Positions 55,616-64,000 of a stretch of 64,000 nt of DNA are shown one piece after another. The notes under the pieces were generated by a model. That model had not been told where the DNA came from, did no database searches, and saw only the letters and a list, made by a program, of their open reading frames with translations. The position numbers were made by a program, and so were the translations under genes. The stretch's first letter is position 1. Each line of letters begins with the position of its first letter. The DNA is taken from NCBI GenBank assembly GCA_009691715.1, contig SIAN01000002.1, positions 62,001-126,000 of the forward strand, given 5' to 3'. Source of the DNA: Planctomycetota bacterium. Lineage in GTDB: Bacteria > Planctomycetota > B15-G4 > SIAN01.

Positions 55616-55976
55616 GACGCGGGTCCGGATCGAAGAGCTCCTGTTCCTCGGCACCCACGGCTACGTCGCCGCGATCGATCAGCGCACCGGCGTCGAGCGC
55701 TGGCGCACCAGCCTGCCCGACACCGGCTACTCGATCGTGACTTTGCTGTTCGAGGAGGGCCGCCTGTTGGCGGCAAGCGGCGGCCACGCCTTCGCCCTCG
55801 ATCCCGAATCGGGCGCCATCCTCTGGCACAACGAGCTGCGCGGGCTCGGCAACTCGGCGCTCTGCCTCGCGACCACGCGCGTGGCGGGCAACGCCGGCGC
55901 CGACCCGGTCCCGCAACACGTCACGGTGCAGCAGGAGCAGGCCGCTGCCGGCGGTGCGGCTGCGTCGGGGCACTGA
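55608..55976 (+). CDS. Small PQQ-repeat-like protein
   Basis: A 122-residue protein with two blades of a PQQ-type propeller ([39 protein letters not shown]) and an Ala/Gln-rich tail. A full propeller needs several more blades, so this is either an oligomeric or partial version. It overlaps the end of acs by eight bases and has AAGGG upstream. No signal peptide is seen, so it is probably cytoplasmic. Confidence 0.7.
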
Positions 55977-56225
55977 GCGCCGGAGCGATCGCATCGCCGT
56001 CGTCGCCGTCGTCGCCGTCATCGTCGAGCGAAACGTGCGGCCGCGGCGAGAATATTCTGCCGCCTGCCGCGCGTACGCCGGGTGCATCCGCCGATGGCGA
56101 AAGATTCGCGGGAACCGACTCCCAAGTCGCGGCGGCGCGTGCGCCGATGGAGCGCTGCGAACTCGGGCTTGATGCCGCGCGCAGGTTGCGCGCCGCCCTG
56201 CTCGACCGAAGGGGAGTCACGCAGC

Positions 56226-58565
56226 ATGCGGCGAACGAACAAGTCGGACGTCTACGGGATCGGCGCGGTCGGGGTCGTGGCACTCCTCGCTGCGGGTTGC
56301 GGCGGAGGCGGCGGCGGAGGTGGCGGCGGCACCGCGACCAGCCTCGACGCACCGGACCAGGTTTCGATCATCACTCCGAGCGAAGGCCTGGGGGGCGCCG
56401 CTCTTGGCGCGCTCGACGTCGGCTCGTTCCTGCCGGATGCGGAGTACTTCACCGACACCGCGAGCATCCACGTCTACGACCGTTCGATCGAGCCGATCAG
56501 CACGGCGAACGGGATCCTCTGCCTGTTGAAGCAGGCGCGCTACGACGCGCTCCTGAACCAGGAACCCTACATCGCGCAGGTCGACGAGGCCGCGTGCGGC
56601 ATGGACGGCGGCGACGCCGGCAGCCAGGCCGGCGGTGATGTCGAGTCGCTGTCGAGCTGGGTGGTCGAAAGCCGCCGGCGCGACAGCCAGTCGCCGCAGA
56701 CAGTCCGGTTCTGGGTGCCGCAAGGCGACGATGGCGACGGCGACTCGACCATCTGGGCCAAGCTGCGCATCCATCGCGGTGTCGACCTGGAGAGCCCGTT
56801 CGGCCGCTTCGATCTCAACTTCGTCTCGCTGCTCGACGCCGCGCCGGACCCTGATGATTCCGGGATGTACGGCCGACTCGGCAGCGTCGATTCGACGCCC
56901 GGCACGATCGGCTTCGATTTCTTCGAAAACCACGGCGACGTGACCGCGGTGCCGCCGGTGAACGGTTACGCCCGCGTGGTGCAGGCCACAGTGCACATGG
57001 CCGCCGACCGGACCAGCGGCTTCGCGCGCGTGACCTCGACGCAACGCTCCAACTTCCTGCCGTTCGGCGACAGCGGGCCGCAGGTGAGCGAGTACCTGCT
57101 CGCGTTCGATGATGCGCACCTGCTGCGCGCGACCGATGGCGGACCGCCGATCGCGTTCGCGCGCGCCGACTTCGACGAGCGCGCCTGGCGCTACAACCTC
57201 TACCACTGCAGCGGCCCAGATGCCGGACAGCGGGTGGAGCTCAACTCCGGCTTCCCGATCCGCACCGACGACGGCGAGTACGGCTACCTCGGTTACTACG
57301 GGATCTGGACGCCGTCGCAGCGCCAGTTCGTGACCGACGACGTGGTCGAGCAGGTCGACTTCGGCAACGATGTTGCAACGGCCTACTCGCTGCTGGTGGC
57401 GCCCGGTCGCCTCTCCCGTTTTGTGCGCGACACGATCGATCTGAATGATCTGGGCGCGACCGCATTCCAGTACATCCAGTTCCCGGCCGGCCTGCCGCCG
57501 ACGACCTACCAGGTGCTCTTCACCGGCGGGCAGTTCGTGAAGATCGCGGAGCTCGACCAGAACACGCGCGAGTTCATCAAGCTCGAGCCGCCGGTCGCGA
57601 TCGACACGGCGGCACTCGGCTTCGTGCCGTTCTATTCGCCGGCGCTCGGCGGACCGGTCTTCTACAAGGACGGAGACACCTTCGTGACCGTCTACGTGCA
57701 GAGCTTCGTCGAAGTCGGCGACTCGCTGTTCTCCGGCGGACCGCGCGTGCGGCTCGAGGGGCTGGTGCAGTGCTTCGCTTCGGACGTGCCGGGCTTCTCT
57801 TGGGACGCCGGCGAGATCTACCTCGGCGACTCGAATGACCCCGCGGGGCCGCACGCCTACTACTTCGACGAAGCGACGCTGACCCTCAACTACGACTTCA
57901 ATGGCGACCTCGCATCGGACGGGATCGCAGGCCTGGCGTCGGGCCAGACCGTCACCGGCGGCCCGTTCCAGTGGGGTGCGCGCAGTGGCCCGCTGCTGCC
58001 GTCGACAGCCGCGCTCGGGTCGGTCGCCGAGCTGTTCGATCAACCGGAGTTCTTCATCTGGGAGTGCGGCCCGAACAGCTGGAACCAGCATGTGACGGCG
58101 CTCGACGGCAACGGCAGCGCGGTGGCGTTCGACCCGCCGTTGCAGTTCACCTACACGCACCTCCAGGCCAACGATCGCAACGATGACCCGACCTTCGATG
58201 GGTCGACCTACCTGTTCCAGTACGAGGGCCCCGGCCAGCTGCACGGCATCCCCTCCGGCGAGATCGATCTCGACGGAGACTCGATTCCCGACCGCTGGTA
58301 CCCGCTCTTCACCCTCGCCGACGGCGTGATGGTCGGCCCGACCGGCACCGAGTACGTGGTCAAGGCGATGAAGATCGAGCAGACGCTCGCGATCGACGCC
58401 GGCGGCGCGCCAGGTCTCGACCTGCTGGAGGCGGCGGCGCTCACGCTGCCGGACGGCTCGAAGTTCGTCACGCCGGACAATGGCCCAACACCGGTCGTGA
58501 CCGATCCGCCGGCGGTCATCGCCGGTGAACTGCAGGGAACGCTTGGAGACTCAGCGGGCGGCTGA
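56226..58565 (+). CDS. Large lipoprotein with poly-Gly after the lipobox
   Basis: A 779-residue protein. The ATG at 56226 has GGGAG nine bases upstream. The signal ends in a lipobox (LLAAGC) followed by ten glycines, as in the broken lipoprotein at 1178. The body is rich in beta strands and Asp/Tyr/Phe (SASIHVYDRSI-like, FTGGQFVKIAELD, DLDGDSIPDRWYPLF). FNGDLASDGIAG and DLDGDSIPD resemble calcium-binding turns. No enzyme motif was recognised. It is probably exposed on the outer surface. The poly-Gly spacer is encoded by a G/C-rich simple repeat that could vary in length. Confidence 0.75.
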   Translation: MRRTNKSDVYGIGAVGVVALLAAGCGGGGGGGGGGTATSLDAPDQVSIITPSEGLGGAALGALDVGSFLPDAEYFTDTASIHVYDRSIEPISTANGILCLLKQARYDALLNQEPYIAQVDEAACGMDGGDAGSQAGGDVESLSSWVVESRRRDSQSPQTVRFWVPQGDDGDGDSTIWAKLRIHRGVDLESPFGRFDLNFVSLLDAAPDPDDSGMYGRLGSVDSTPGTIGFDFFENHGDVTAVPPVNGYARVVQATVHMAADRTSGFARVTSTQRSNFLPFGDSGPQVSEYLLAFDDAHLLRATDGGPPIAFARADFDERAWRYNLYHCSGPDAGQRVELNSGFPIRTDDGEYGYLGYYGIWTPSQRQFVTDDVVEQVDFGNDVATAYSLLVAPGRLSRFVRDTIDLNDLGATAFQYIQFPAGLPPTTYQVLFTGGQFVKIAELDQNTREFIKLEPPVAIDTAALGFVPFYSPALGGPVFYKDGDTFVTVYVQSFVEVGDSLFSGGPRVRLEGLVQCFASDVPGFSWDAGEIYLGDSNDPAGPHAYYFDEATLTLNYDFNGDLASDGIAGLASGQTVTGGPFQWGARSGPLLPSTAALGSVAELFDQPEFFIWECGPNSWNQHVTALDGNGSAVAFDPPLQFTYTHLQANDRNDDPTFDGSTYLFQYEGPGQLHGIPSGEIDLDGDSIPDRWYPLFTLADGVMVGPTGTEYVVKAMKIEQTLAIDAGGAPGLDLLEAAALTLPDGSKFVTPDNGPTPVVTDPPAVIAGELQGTLGDSAGG

Positions 58566-58587
58566 TCCTGCGGCAGTCGAGACGATT

Positions 58588-58618
58588 GCGCCGCGGCGAG
58601 GGACCTCTGCCGCGGCGC
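58588..58618 (+). terminator. First terminator hairpin after the large lipoprotein gene
   Basis: A perfect 10-bp stem (GCGCCGCGGC and its complement) with an 11-base loop, followed after 10 bases by AATTTTC. It starts 22 bases past the TGA of the lipoprotein gene. Confidence 0.75.
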
Positions 58619-58636
58619 ACGAACGGAATTTTCGAG

Positions 58637-58673
58637 CAGGCCGGATGCCTCACGGCGTCCGGCCTGATCGTTT
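58637..58673 (+). terminator. Second terminator hairpin in tandem
   Basis: A 13-bp stem (CAGGCCGGA plus inner GCC, one G-U) around a TCAC loop, ended by ATCGTTT. With the hairpin just upstream it forms a double terminator before the promoter of the SPFH gene. Confidence 0.75.
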
Positions 58674-58800
58674 CCCGCGAGTTGTCGGTAGTGGCGCCGT
58701 GCGGACGCCAACGCGGCCCGCGCGGAACGCGGCGCTACGATCCGCCGCTCGTTCACGGCGCCTGCGATTTGCGCCGCCTTCCTCGATCGTCGGAGCGACC

Positions 58801-59886
58801 ATGGGACTGTTCGCGAAACTGCGCGGCGAGCTGATCGACATCATCGAGTGGGTCGATGACTCGCGGCACACGCTGGTCTGGCGCTTCCCCCGCTACCAGA
58901 ACGAGATCAAGAACGGCGCCCAGCTGATCGTGCGCCCTGGCCAGGTCGCCGTGTTCATCACCCAGGGCAAGATCGCCGACGCGTTCGAGCCGGGCCACTA
59001 CGAGTTGACCACGCGCAACCTGCCGATCCTGTCGACGCTGGCCGGATGGAAGTACGGTTTCGACAGCCCGTTCAAGTCGGAGGTCTATTTCGTCAGCACG
59101 CGCCAGGTGACCGACCTCAAGTGGGGCACGCAGAACCCGATCATGCTGCGCGACGCCGACTTCGGGCCGATCCGGCTGCGCGCGTTCGGGACCTATTCGT
59201 TGAAGGCACGCGATGCGAAGGTGCTGTTGAAGGAACTGGTCGGCACCGACGGCGTGTTCGAGACCGACGAGCTCGAGACGCTGCTGCGCTCGATCATCGG
59301 CGGCGCGTTCGCCGAGCTGCTGGCGACCAGCCAGATCGCCGCGCTCGACCTCGCGCAGAACTACCAGCGCCTGTCCGAGCAGTTGCGCACTGCGGTGAAC
59401 GCGAAGATTGACGACGAGTACGGGCTCGACCTGCCGCAGCTCGCGCTGGTGAACGTCTCGTTCCCGGAAGAAGTCGAAAAGGCGCTCGACGCGCGCACCT
59501 CGATGGGCGTGATCGGCGACCTCGGCCGCTTCCAGCAGTACCAGGTCGGCAAGAGCCTGCCAGAGCTCGGCAAGGCGGGCGGCGCCGCGGGCGATGGGAT
59601 GGGTCTCGGCCTCGGCTTCGCGATGGCGCAGCAGATGGCGCGCGGGCTCGGAGCGGGCGCGGGCGGTGTGCCGCCGCCGCCGCCGGCCGCATGGCACATC
59701 GCCGACGCAGGCGTGACGCACGGACCGCTGAGCGCCGCCGAGCTCGAGCAGGCGATCGGCGCCGGCCGCATCCGTGGCGAGACGTTGGTCTGGACCACCG
59801 GCATGGCCGGTTGGGCGCCGGCCGCCTCGATCGCGGCGCTGGCGCAACGGTTCGGCCCGCCGCCGCCACCGCCGCCGGCGCGATGA
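58801..59886 (+). CDS. SPFH/virion-core-like protein with C-terminal GYF-type domain (YdjI-like)
   Basis: A 361-residue protein. The first 280 residues match the SPFH-related YdjI family, once named virion core protein: LIDIIEWVDDSRHTLVWRFP, IKNGAQLIVRPGQVAVFI, FEPGHYELTTRNLPIL, and DLPQLALVNVSFPEEVEKAL. A Gly-rich linker and six prolines lead to a GYF_2-like domain (WHIADAGVTHGPLSAAELEQ), then a poly-Pro end. GGAG precedes the ATG. In Bacillus, YdjI works with a PspA-like and a zinc-ribbon protein at the membrane. Here the next gene is the zinc-ribbon partner, overlapped by four bases. Confidence 0.87.
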   Translation: MGLFAKLRGELIDIIEWVDDSRHTLVWRFPRYQNEIKNGAQLIVRPGQVAVFITQGKIADAFEPGHYELTTRNLPILSTLAGWKYGFDSPFKSEVYFVSTRQVTDLKWGTQNPIMLRDADFGPIRLRAFGTYSLKARDAKVLLKELVGTDGVFETDELETLLRSIIGGAFAELLATSQIAALDLAQNYQRLSEQLRTAVNAKIDDEYGLDLPQLALVNVSFPEEVEKALDARTSMGVIGDLGRFQQYQVGKSLPELGKAGGAAGDGMGLGLGFAMAQQMARGLGAGAGGVPPPPPAAWHIADAGVTHGPLSAAELEQAIGAGRIRGETLVWTTGMAGWAPAASIAALAQRFGPPPPPPPAR

Positions 59887-61052
59887 CGGCGTTCGATCCG
59901 CCGCCGCCTTCCGACGACGAGATCGCCGGCCCCGCGGTCGCGCCGCCGCCGCTGCCGGCCGACGACGAGGCGATTCGGAGCGCGCAGGGCAGGAGCTTTC
60001 CGTGCGCGGGTTGCGGCGCGGACCTCGCGTTCGATCCGGCGGCGCAAGCGCCGAAGTGCCCGTACTGCGGCCATGTCGCGAAGCTCGACGGCGGCGACAC
60101 GATCGTCAGCGAGAACGATCTCGCTGCCGCGCTCGACAAGGCGGCGCAGCGTCGCGCCGAAGTCGCGGCGCCGCGCGACCTGCACGAGGTGCGCTGCGAC
60201 GGGTGCGGCGCGAACGTGCAGTTCCTCGGCGCGCTCACGGCGCAGCGCTGCCCCTACTGCAGCCAGCCGATCCAGCGCGAAGGCGTGCATGACGCGAAGC
60301 AGCGGCTCCCGGTCGACGGCGTCGTGCCGTTCCAGATCGACTCCGGCAAGGCGCTCGGCGAGCTGAAGCGCTGGACCGGCTCGCGCTGGTTCCTGCCGAC
60401 AGCGTTGAAGCGCGACGGGATCGCCGCCGCGTTCCAGGGCGTCTACCTGCCGTTCTTCACCTTCGACGCGCTCACCGCCAACCGCTACACGGGCATGCGC
60501 GGCGATCACTACTACGTGACGGTCGGCAGCGGCAAGAACCGCCGCACTGTCCGGCACACGCGTTGGTGGCCGGCAGCCGGCAGCTTCCGGAGGTTTTTCG
60601 ACGACGTGCTCGAATGTGCCGGTGCCGGGTTGCCCGACGACAAGCTCGCGGCGCTCGAACCGTGGCCGCTGAAGCAGGTGCAGCCGTGGCGGCCTGAGTT
60701 CCTCGCGGGCTTCCTCGCTCGCACCTACGAGCGGCCGCTGCCCAACTGCTTCACCGAAGTGAAGCGGCGCATGGAGGCGGCCATCGACCAGGACGTTCGG
60801 CGGCGCATCGGCGGCGACGTGCAGCGGGTCTTCTCGATCGACACCGGCTGGGAGGCGCTCACCTACAAACACCTGCTGCTACCGGTCTGGATGGCGAACT
60901 ACCGGTTCGGCAAGAAGATCTTCCGGATCGTGGTCAACGCGGCGACCGGCGAAGTGCAGGGCGAGCGGCCGTGGAGCGCGTGGAAGATCGCCGGGCTCGT
61001 GGTCCTGATCGGCGCCGTCGCAGGGGCGGTGGCGCTGATCGCGCAGTGGTGA
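59883..61052 (+). CDS. Zinc-ribbon membrane protein (YdjG-like)
   Basis: A 389-residue protein. Two zinc ribbons lie near the N-terminus: FPCAGCGADLAF with KCPYCGHVAK, and VRCDGCGANVQF with RCPYCSQPI. The central part (LPVDGVVPFQIDSGKALGEL, VYLPFFTFDALTANRYTGMR, ALTYKHLLLPVWMANYRF) matches TFIIB-type zinc-ribbon proteins linked to YdjI. A single membrane helix ends the protein (IAGLVVLIGAVAGAVALIAQ). It is translationally coupled to the SPFH gene (ATGA). The pair probably acts in envelope stress or membrane organisation. Confidence 0.87.
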   Translation: MTAFDPPPPSDDEIAGPAVAPPPLPADDEAIRSAQGRSFPCAGCGADLAFDPAAQAPKCPYCGHVAKLDGGDTIVSENDLAAALDKAAQRRAEVAAPRDLHEVRCDGCGANVQFLGALTAQRCPYCSQPIQREGVHDAKQRLPVDGVVPFQIDSGKALGELKRWTGSRWFLPTALKRDGIAAAFQGVYLPFFTFDALTANRYTGMRGDHYYVTVGSGKNRRTVRHTRWWPAAGSFRRFFDDVLECAGAGLPDDKLAALEPWPLKQVQPWRPEFLAGFLARTYERPLPNCFTEVKRRMEAAIDQDVRRRIGGDVQRVFSIDTGWEALTYKHLLLPVWMANYRFGKKIFRIVVNAATGEVQGERPWSAWKIAGLVVLIGAVAGAVALIAQW

Positions 61053-61124
61053 TCCGCGCCGTGACGCGATCGGCGGGGCGGGCGGCGAGGCAGGTCGTGA
61101 AGCGGGTCGTTTGAGGAGGCATGG

Positions 61125-61784
61125 ATGCTGCTCCGCGTGCTCGAGCCCGAGGTGATGGACAGCGAGGACGAAGCGCGCGACTACGACTCGATGGACCACT
61201 CGGCGGTCAACGCGAAGTTCGTCGGGGACCTGTTGGCCGAGGGGCCGCTGCATGGGCCGATCCTCGACCTCGGCACCGGCACCGCGCAGATTCCGATCGA
61301 GCTCTGCCGGCGGGCGCCGGACGCTCTCGTGATCGCGATCGACCTCGCCGACTGGATGCTGAAGCTCGCCCGTCGCAACGTCGACACCGCCGGCCTCGCG
61401 GACCGGATCGAGCTGAAGAAGAGCGACGGCAAGCGCCTGCCGTTCGCCGACGACTCGTTCGGGTCGCTCATGAGCAACAGCATCGTCCACCACATTCCGG
61501 AGCCGTCGCTGGTACTGGCCGAGGCGTTGCGCGTGACCCGACGCGGCGGCCTGCTCTTCTTCCGCGACCTGCTGCGCCCCGCCGACGATGCCGAGGTGAA
61601 CCACCTCGTCGCCACCTACGCCGCCGGCGCCAACGACCACCAGCGCGCCCTCTTCGATGCCAGCTTGCGCGCCGCGCTCACGCTCGACGAAGTACGCGAG
61701 CGGGTCGACGCCCTCGGCCTCTGCCGCAACTGCATCCAGCAGACCAGCGACCGCCACTGGACCTTCGCCGCCCGCGTGCTGTGA
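61125..61784 (+). CDS. Class I SAM-dependent methyltransferase
   Basis: A 219-residue Rossmann-fold methyltransferase: ILDLGTGTAQIPIELCRRAP (motif I), AIDLADWMLKLARRNV (motif II), LPFADDSFGSLMSNSIVHHI (motif IV) and RVTRRGGLLFFRDLLRP. It resembles UbiE/COQ5-like enzymes, but the substrate is not clear. GAGGAGG precedes the ATG at 61125. Confidence 0.88.
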   Translation: MLLRVLEPEVMDSEDEARDYDSMDHSAVNAKFVGDLLAEGPLHGPILDLGTGTAQIPIELCRRAPDALVIAIDLADWMLKLARRNVDTAGLADRIELKKSDGKRLPFADDSFGSLMSNSIVHHIPEPSLVLAEALRVTRRGGLLFFRDLLRPADDAEVNHLVATYAAGANDHQRALFDASLRAALTLDEVRERVDALGLCRNCIQQTSDRHWTFAARVL

Positions 61785-61833
61785 GCGGCCGGGGAACTAG
61801 CCGGGCCTCCGCGCGCTCGAGCTCGTCGGCCCC

Positions 61834-63841
61834 CTACTGGAACGTCACCCGCACGACCGGCGACCAGCCCGGCTGCCCACTCCACGACTCGATCGCGATC
61901 GCCTGGAAACCGACGTCGAGTCCGCTGAAGCAGCCCGCCGGGACCCAGGCGGAGGATGCTCGGACGCCAGCGAAGTCGAGCGTGCCGAGGTCGATGTCGA
62001 TGAAGGTCGGAGCACCATCGACGTCGACTACCGCCAGCAGCGCGAGCATCCCGGGCGAACCGCCCGCCGTCGTCAACGTGAGCGTCTCGTCGCCGGCGAC
62101 GTCGCTCGGGTCAGCCGCCAGGCCGACGTGGTCGTTCACCTGCTCGGTGAGGACGTGGAGCTGGTCGGCCGCGAGGTCGCGCCACGTGTTCACCGCGCCG
62201 CTCGGCCATTCGACCTTCAGCTCGTCGACGTTCGTCGCGCCGGGGAAGCCGAAGTGCACGACCAGGCTCTCCTGTCCGTGCGCGCCCGCGCCGCCTACCA
62301 CCTGCCGCACCATCCGGAGCTTGCCGACGCGGGCGCTCACGCGGGCGCCGATCGCCGAGCGGTTGCTGGCCGTCGCCACCAGGCTCGCCTCGAGCCAGTG
62401 GCCGACTTTCGGCGTGTCATTCCGCAGGAGGCGCATCCCGCCGACGTTCCACACGGCGGAGTAGCTGTCGACCCACGCCAGGTCGAGATCGCCGTCGTGG
62501 TCGTAGTCGGCGGCGGCGCCACCCTTGGTGTTGCCCTTGATGCGCACCCCGGACTGCGCGCTCCCGTCGCGGAACGTGAGGTCACCGTATGTTCATGAAG
62601 AAGTAGTTCTCGCGGTCGGCACCGGCCATGGTGCCGACGAAGAGATCCTGGAAACCGTCGTGATCGCAGTCGAGGAAGATCACCGCCCATGACCGTTCTG
62701 CGCTGATCCCGGCGGCGACGGCTTGGTCGTCGGTGAACGTGCCGTCGCCGTTGTTGACGTAGAGCGGGTTGCAGTTCGGGTCGAAGTCGGCGGCCATGTC
62801 CGACATGTAGAGTTCGAAGTCGCCGTCGTTGTCAAGATCGGCGGCGACCACGCCCATGTTCGCGGTGGCATCGTCGCCGATCCCCGGCGAGCCGGGATTG
62901 CCATCGAGGTAGCTGCCGACGCCGTCGTGCAGATAGAGCTGGTCGATCGCCTCCGCGACCGTCATGCCGGCATGGCCGACGTAGAGGTCGGGCCAGAGGT
63001 CGTCGTTGAGATGCGCCGCGATGAAGCCGAGCGTCGGCCGCAGCCGCCCCTGCGGATCGCCGACGACCGGGAGCCCGACCTGCGCCGTGACGTCGACGAA
63101 CGTCCCGTCGCCCTGGTTGCGATAGAGGTGGTCGAGGTTCGCGACGTCCGGCGATCGGCGCGCCGGCATGCACCAGTGGCCGACGTAGAGATCGAGCCAG
63201 CCGTCGCGGTCGTAGTCGAGGAAGCCGCCGATCGCCGAGCGGTGGCCCGGATAGTCGGGGCCGAGCGGCGGAGTCGCGGCGTCGTCCACTCCCGCCGCCG
63301 TCGCCACGTCGACGAACAGCGGGGCGACCAGCGCGCCGCCGTTCTCGACCCGCTGGTTCTGCAGCAGCAGGTTGAGCGGACCATCGAGGCCGCCGGTGTT
63401 GAAGCTGCGGTCCTCGTTGTCGGTGAAGACGTAGAGGTCGACATCGCCGTCGTTGTCGTAGTCGCCGGCGATCGCACCCATGAACTCGACATCAGGCAGC
63501 GTCGGGAGCAGGTCGTTGCGCAACTCGAAGGTCGCATCGCCCTTGTTCCGATAGAGCTCCTTCACGTAACCCATGCCGTTGACTAGGAAGAGGTCGTCCC
63601 AACCATCGCCGTCGAAATCGAGCCAGGTCACGCCGAGCGCGTGATCGTTGTTCGTGGCCATCCGCGTGCCGCTGAAGCCGGACGACGAGGTGACATCTTG
63701 GAAGGTCGCCTGCCCCCACGCCCGCCCGGCGCCCGCTTGCAGGCCGAAGCACGGCATCAGCAGCACCAAGGCACGGACCGCCGGTAAGCGACCTGTCGCT
63801 CGAAACCGTCGCACGAGCGGCCGGCGGTCGAATCGTCTCAT
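61834..63841 (-). pseudogene. CRTAC1-type FG-GAP/ASPIC-UnbV protein with one frameshift
   Basis: From ATG 63841 the frame encodes a signal peptide and FG-GAP/VCBS blades (WLDFDGDGWDDLFLVNG, GDYDNDGDVDLYVF, LDYDRDGWLDLYVG, DLDNDGDFELYMS) up to NYFFMNIR, where a TGA occurs at 62582. The downstream continuation, DLTFRDGSAQSGVRIKG, then DYDHDGDLDLAWVD and an ASPIC/UnbV domain (SAIGARVSARVGKLRMVR), lies in another frame, reached by a one-base shift near 62585-62592. Everything else is intact, so this is a fresh mutation or a sequence error. A C-terminal beta domain ends at the TAG at 61834. Confidence 0.75.
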
Positions 63842-64000
63842 CGGTTGACCCCAGGAGCGATGTTCGTCCGTGATGCCGCGAACGGCGAGCGGTCGAAGCC
63901 TATTCGGCGCCGGTGATTCGCGCCAGCCGTGCGACACCACCGAACGGCCGCGCTCGGCATCCCGTCGCGGGCGTGAAACGCCGGCCGACGTTTCGCACCC
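63842..64000. other. Noncoding end of window
   Basis: No gene is supported here. It should hold the promoter of the CRTAC1-type gene on the minus strand, but no consensus element is evident. Confidence 0.4.

Noticed and set aside
62582..62584. TGA in the CRTAC1-type gene as a selenocysteine codon
   Set aside because: The coding continuation is in a different frame, no Cys is expected at this point of the family, and no hairpin follows.

Overview
This is a very GC-rich bacterial chromosome segment with dense coding, many 1-4 base gene overlaps (ATGA, GTGA, TGATG), and mostly GTG or ATG starts behind GGAG-type ribosome sites. Gene content fits a Planctomycetota-like or other deep-branching environmental lineage: two CRTAC1-type FG-GAP/VCBS proteins, a DUF4861 lipoprotein, a DUF3604/PHP protein, an M1 aminopeptidase with HEAT repeats, and lipoproteins with poly-glycine after the lipobox. 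No rRNA or taxonomic marker is present, so this placement is inference. No phage, transposase or CRISPR array is visible. Three genes look broken by stops or frameshifts, which could be true decay or assembly error.

Layout. 1-5 kb: end of an M23 peptidase gene, a broken lipoprotein gene, a B12-binding radical SAM enzyme, and a truncated DUF6265-like gene ending at a long inverted repeat. 5-10 kb (minus): an operon with lysine 2,3-aminomutase, two ATP-grasp ligases, a GNAT acetyltransferase and a cysteine-cluster protein, plausibly a beta-lysine conjugation pathway. 10-16 kb: a membrane-anchored phosphodiesterase, SppA, tRNA-Gly, ThiD and a TIM-barrel protein. 16-25 kb: an unusual PDZ protein with cysteine clusters, PurB, a VanZ-like protein, an RsbW-like kinase, NadC, a helix-hairpin-helix protein and an esterase. 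25-28 kb: a large secreted protein of unknown role and a small ZAS-type anti-sigma candidate. 28-36.6 kb (minus): a ten-gene operon for CoA-dependent aromatic acid breakdown, with kynureninase, aryl-CoA ligase, acyl-CoA dehydrogenase, enoyl-CoA hydratase, RidA, SDR and thioesterase; it suggests kynurenine or anthranilate use. 36.6-41.6 kb: DUF4861 lipoprotein, QueF, a CRTAC1 protein and the selenoprotein described next. 41.6-49 kb: M1 aminopeptidase, coiled-coil protein, selenoperoxiredoxin, DUF3604/PHP protein. 49-64 kb: rhodanese, SGNH hydrolase, an ALDH7-membrane protein-Acs-PQQ operon, a large lipoprotein, a YdjI/YdjG-like SPFH and zinc-ribbon pair, a methyltransferase and a frameshifted CRTAC1 gene.

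The most striking finding is selenocysteine use. At 40606-41616 one reading frame is interrupted by three in-frame TGA codons and nothing else. The first falls where thioredoxin-fold relatives carry Cys. The other two flank an HMA-like metal-binding segment. Hairpins resembling bacterial SECIS elements follow the TGAs, well placed after the second and third and weaker after the first. About 4 kb on, at 45467-45913, a peroxiredoxin of the BCP/PrxQ type has TGA exactly at its peroxidatic Cys, followed 13 bases later by a perfect 8-bp stem. Standard gene calling would truncate both genes. No selA, selB, selC or selD gene is visible in the window, so the decoding machinery would have to lie elsewhere.
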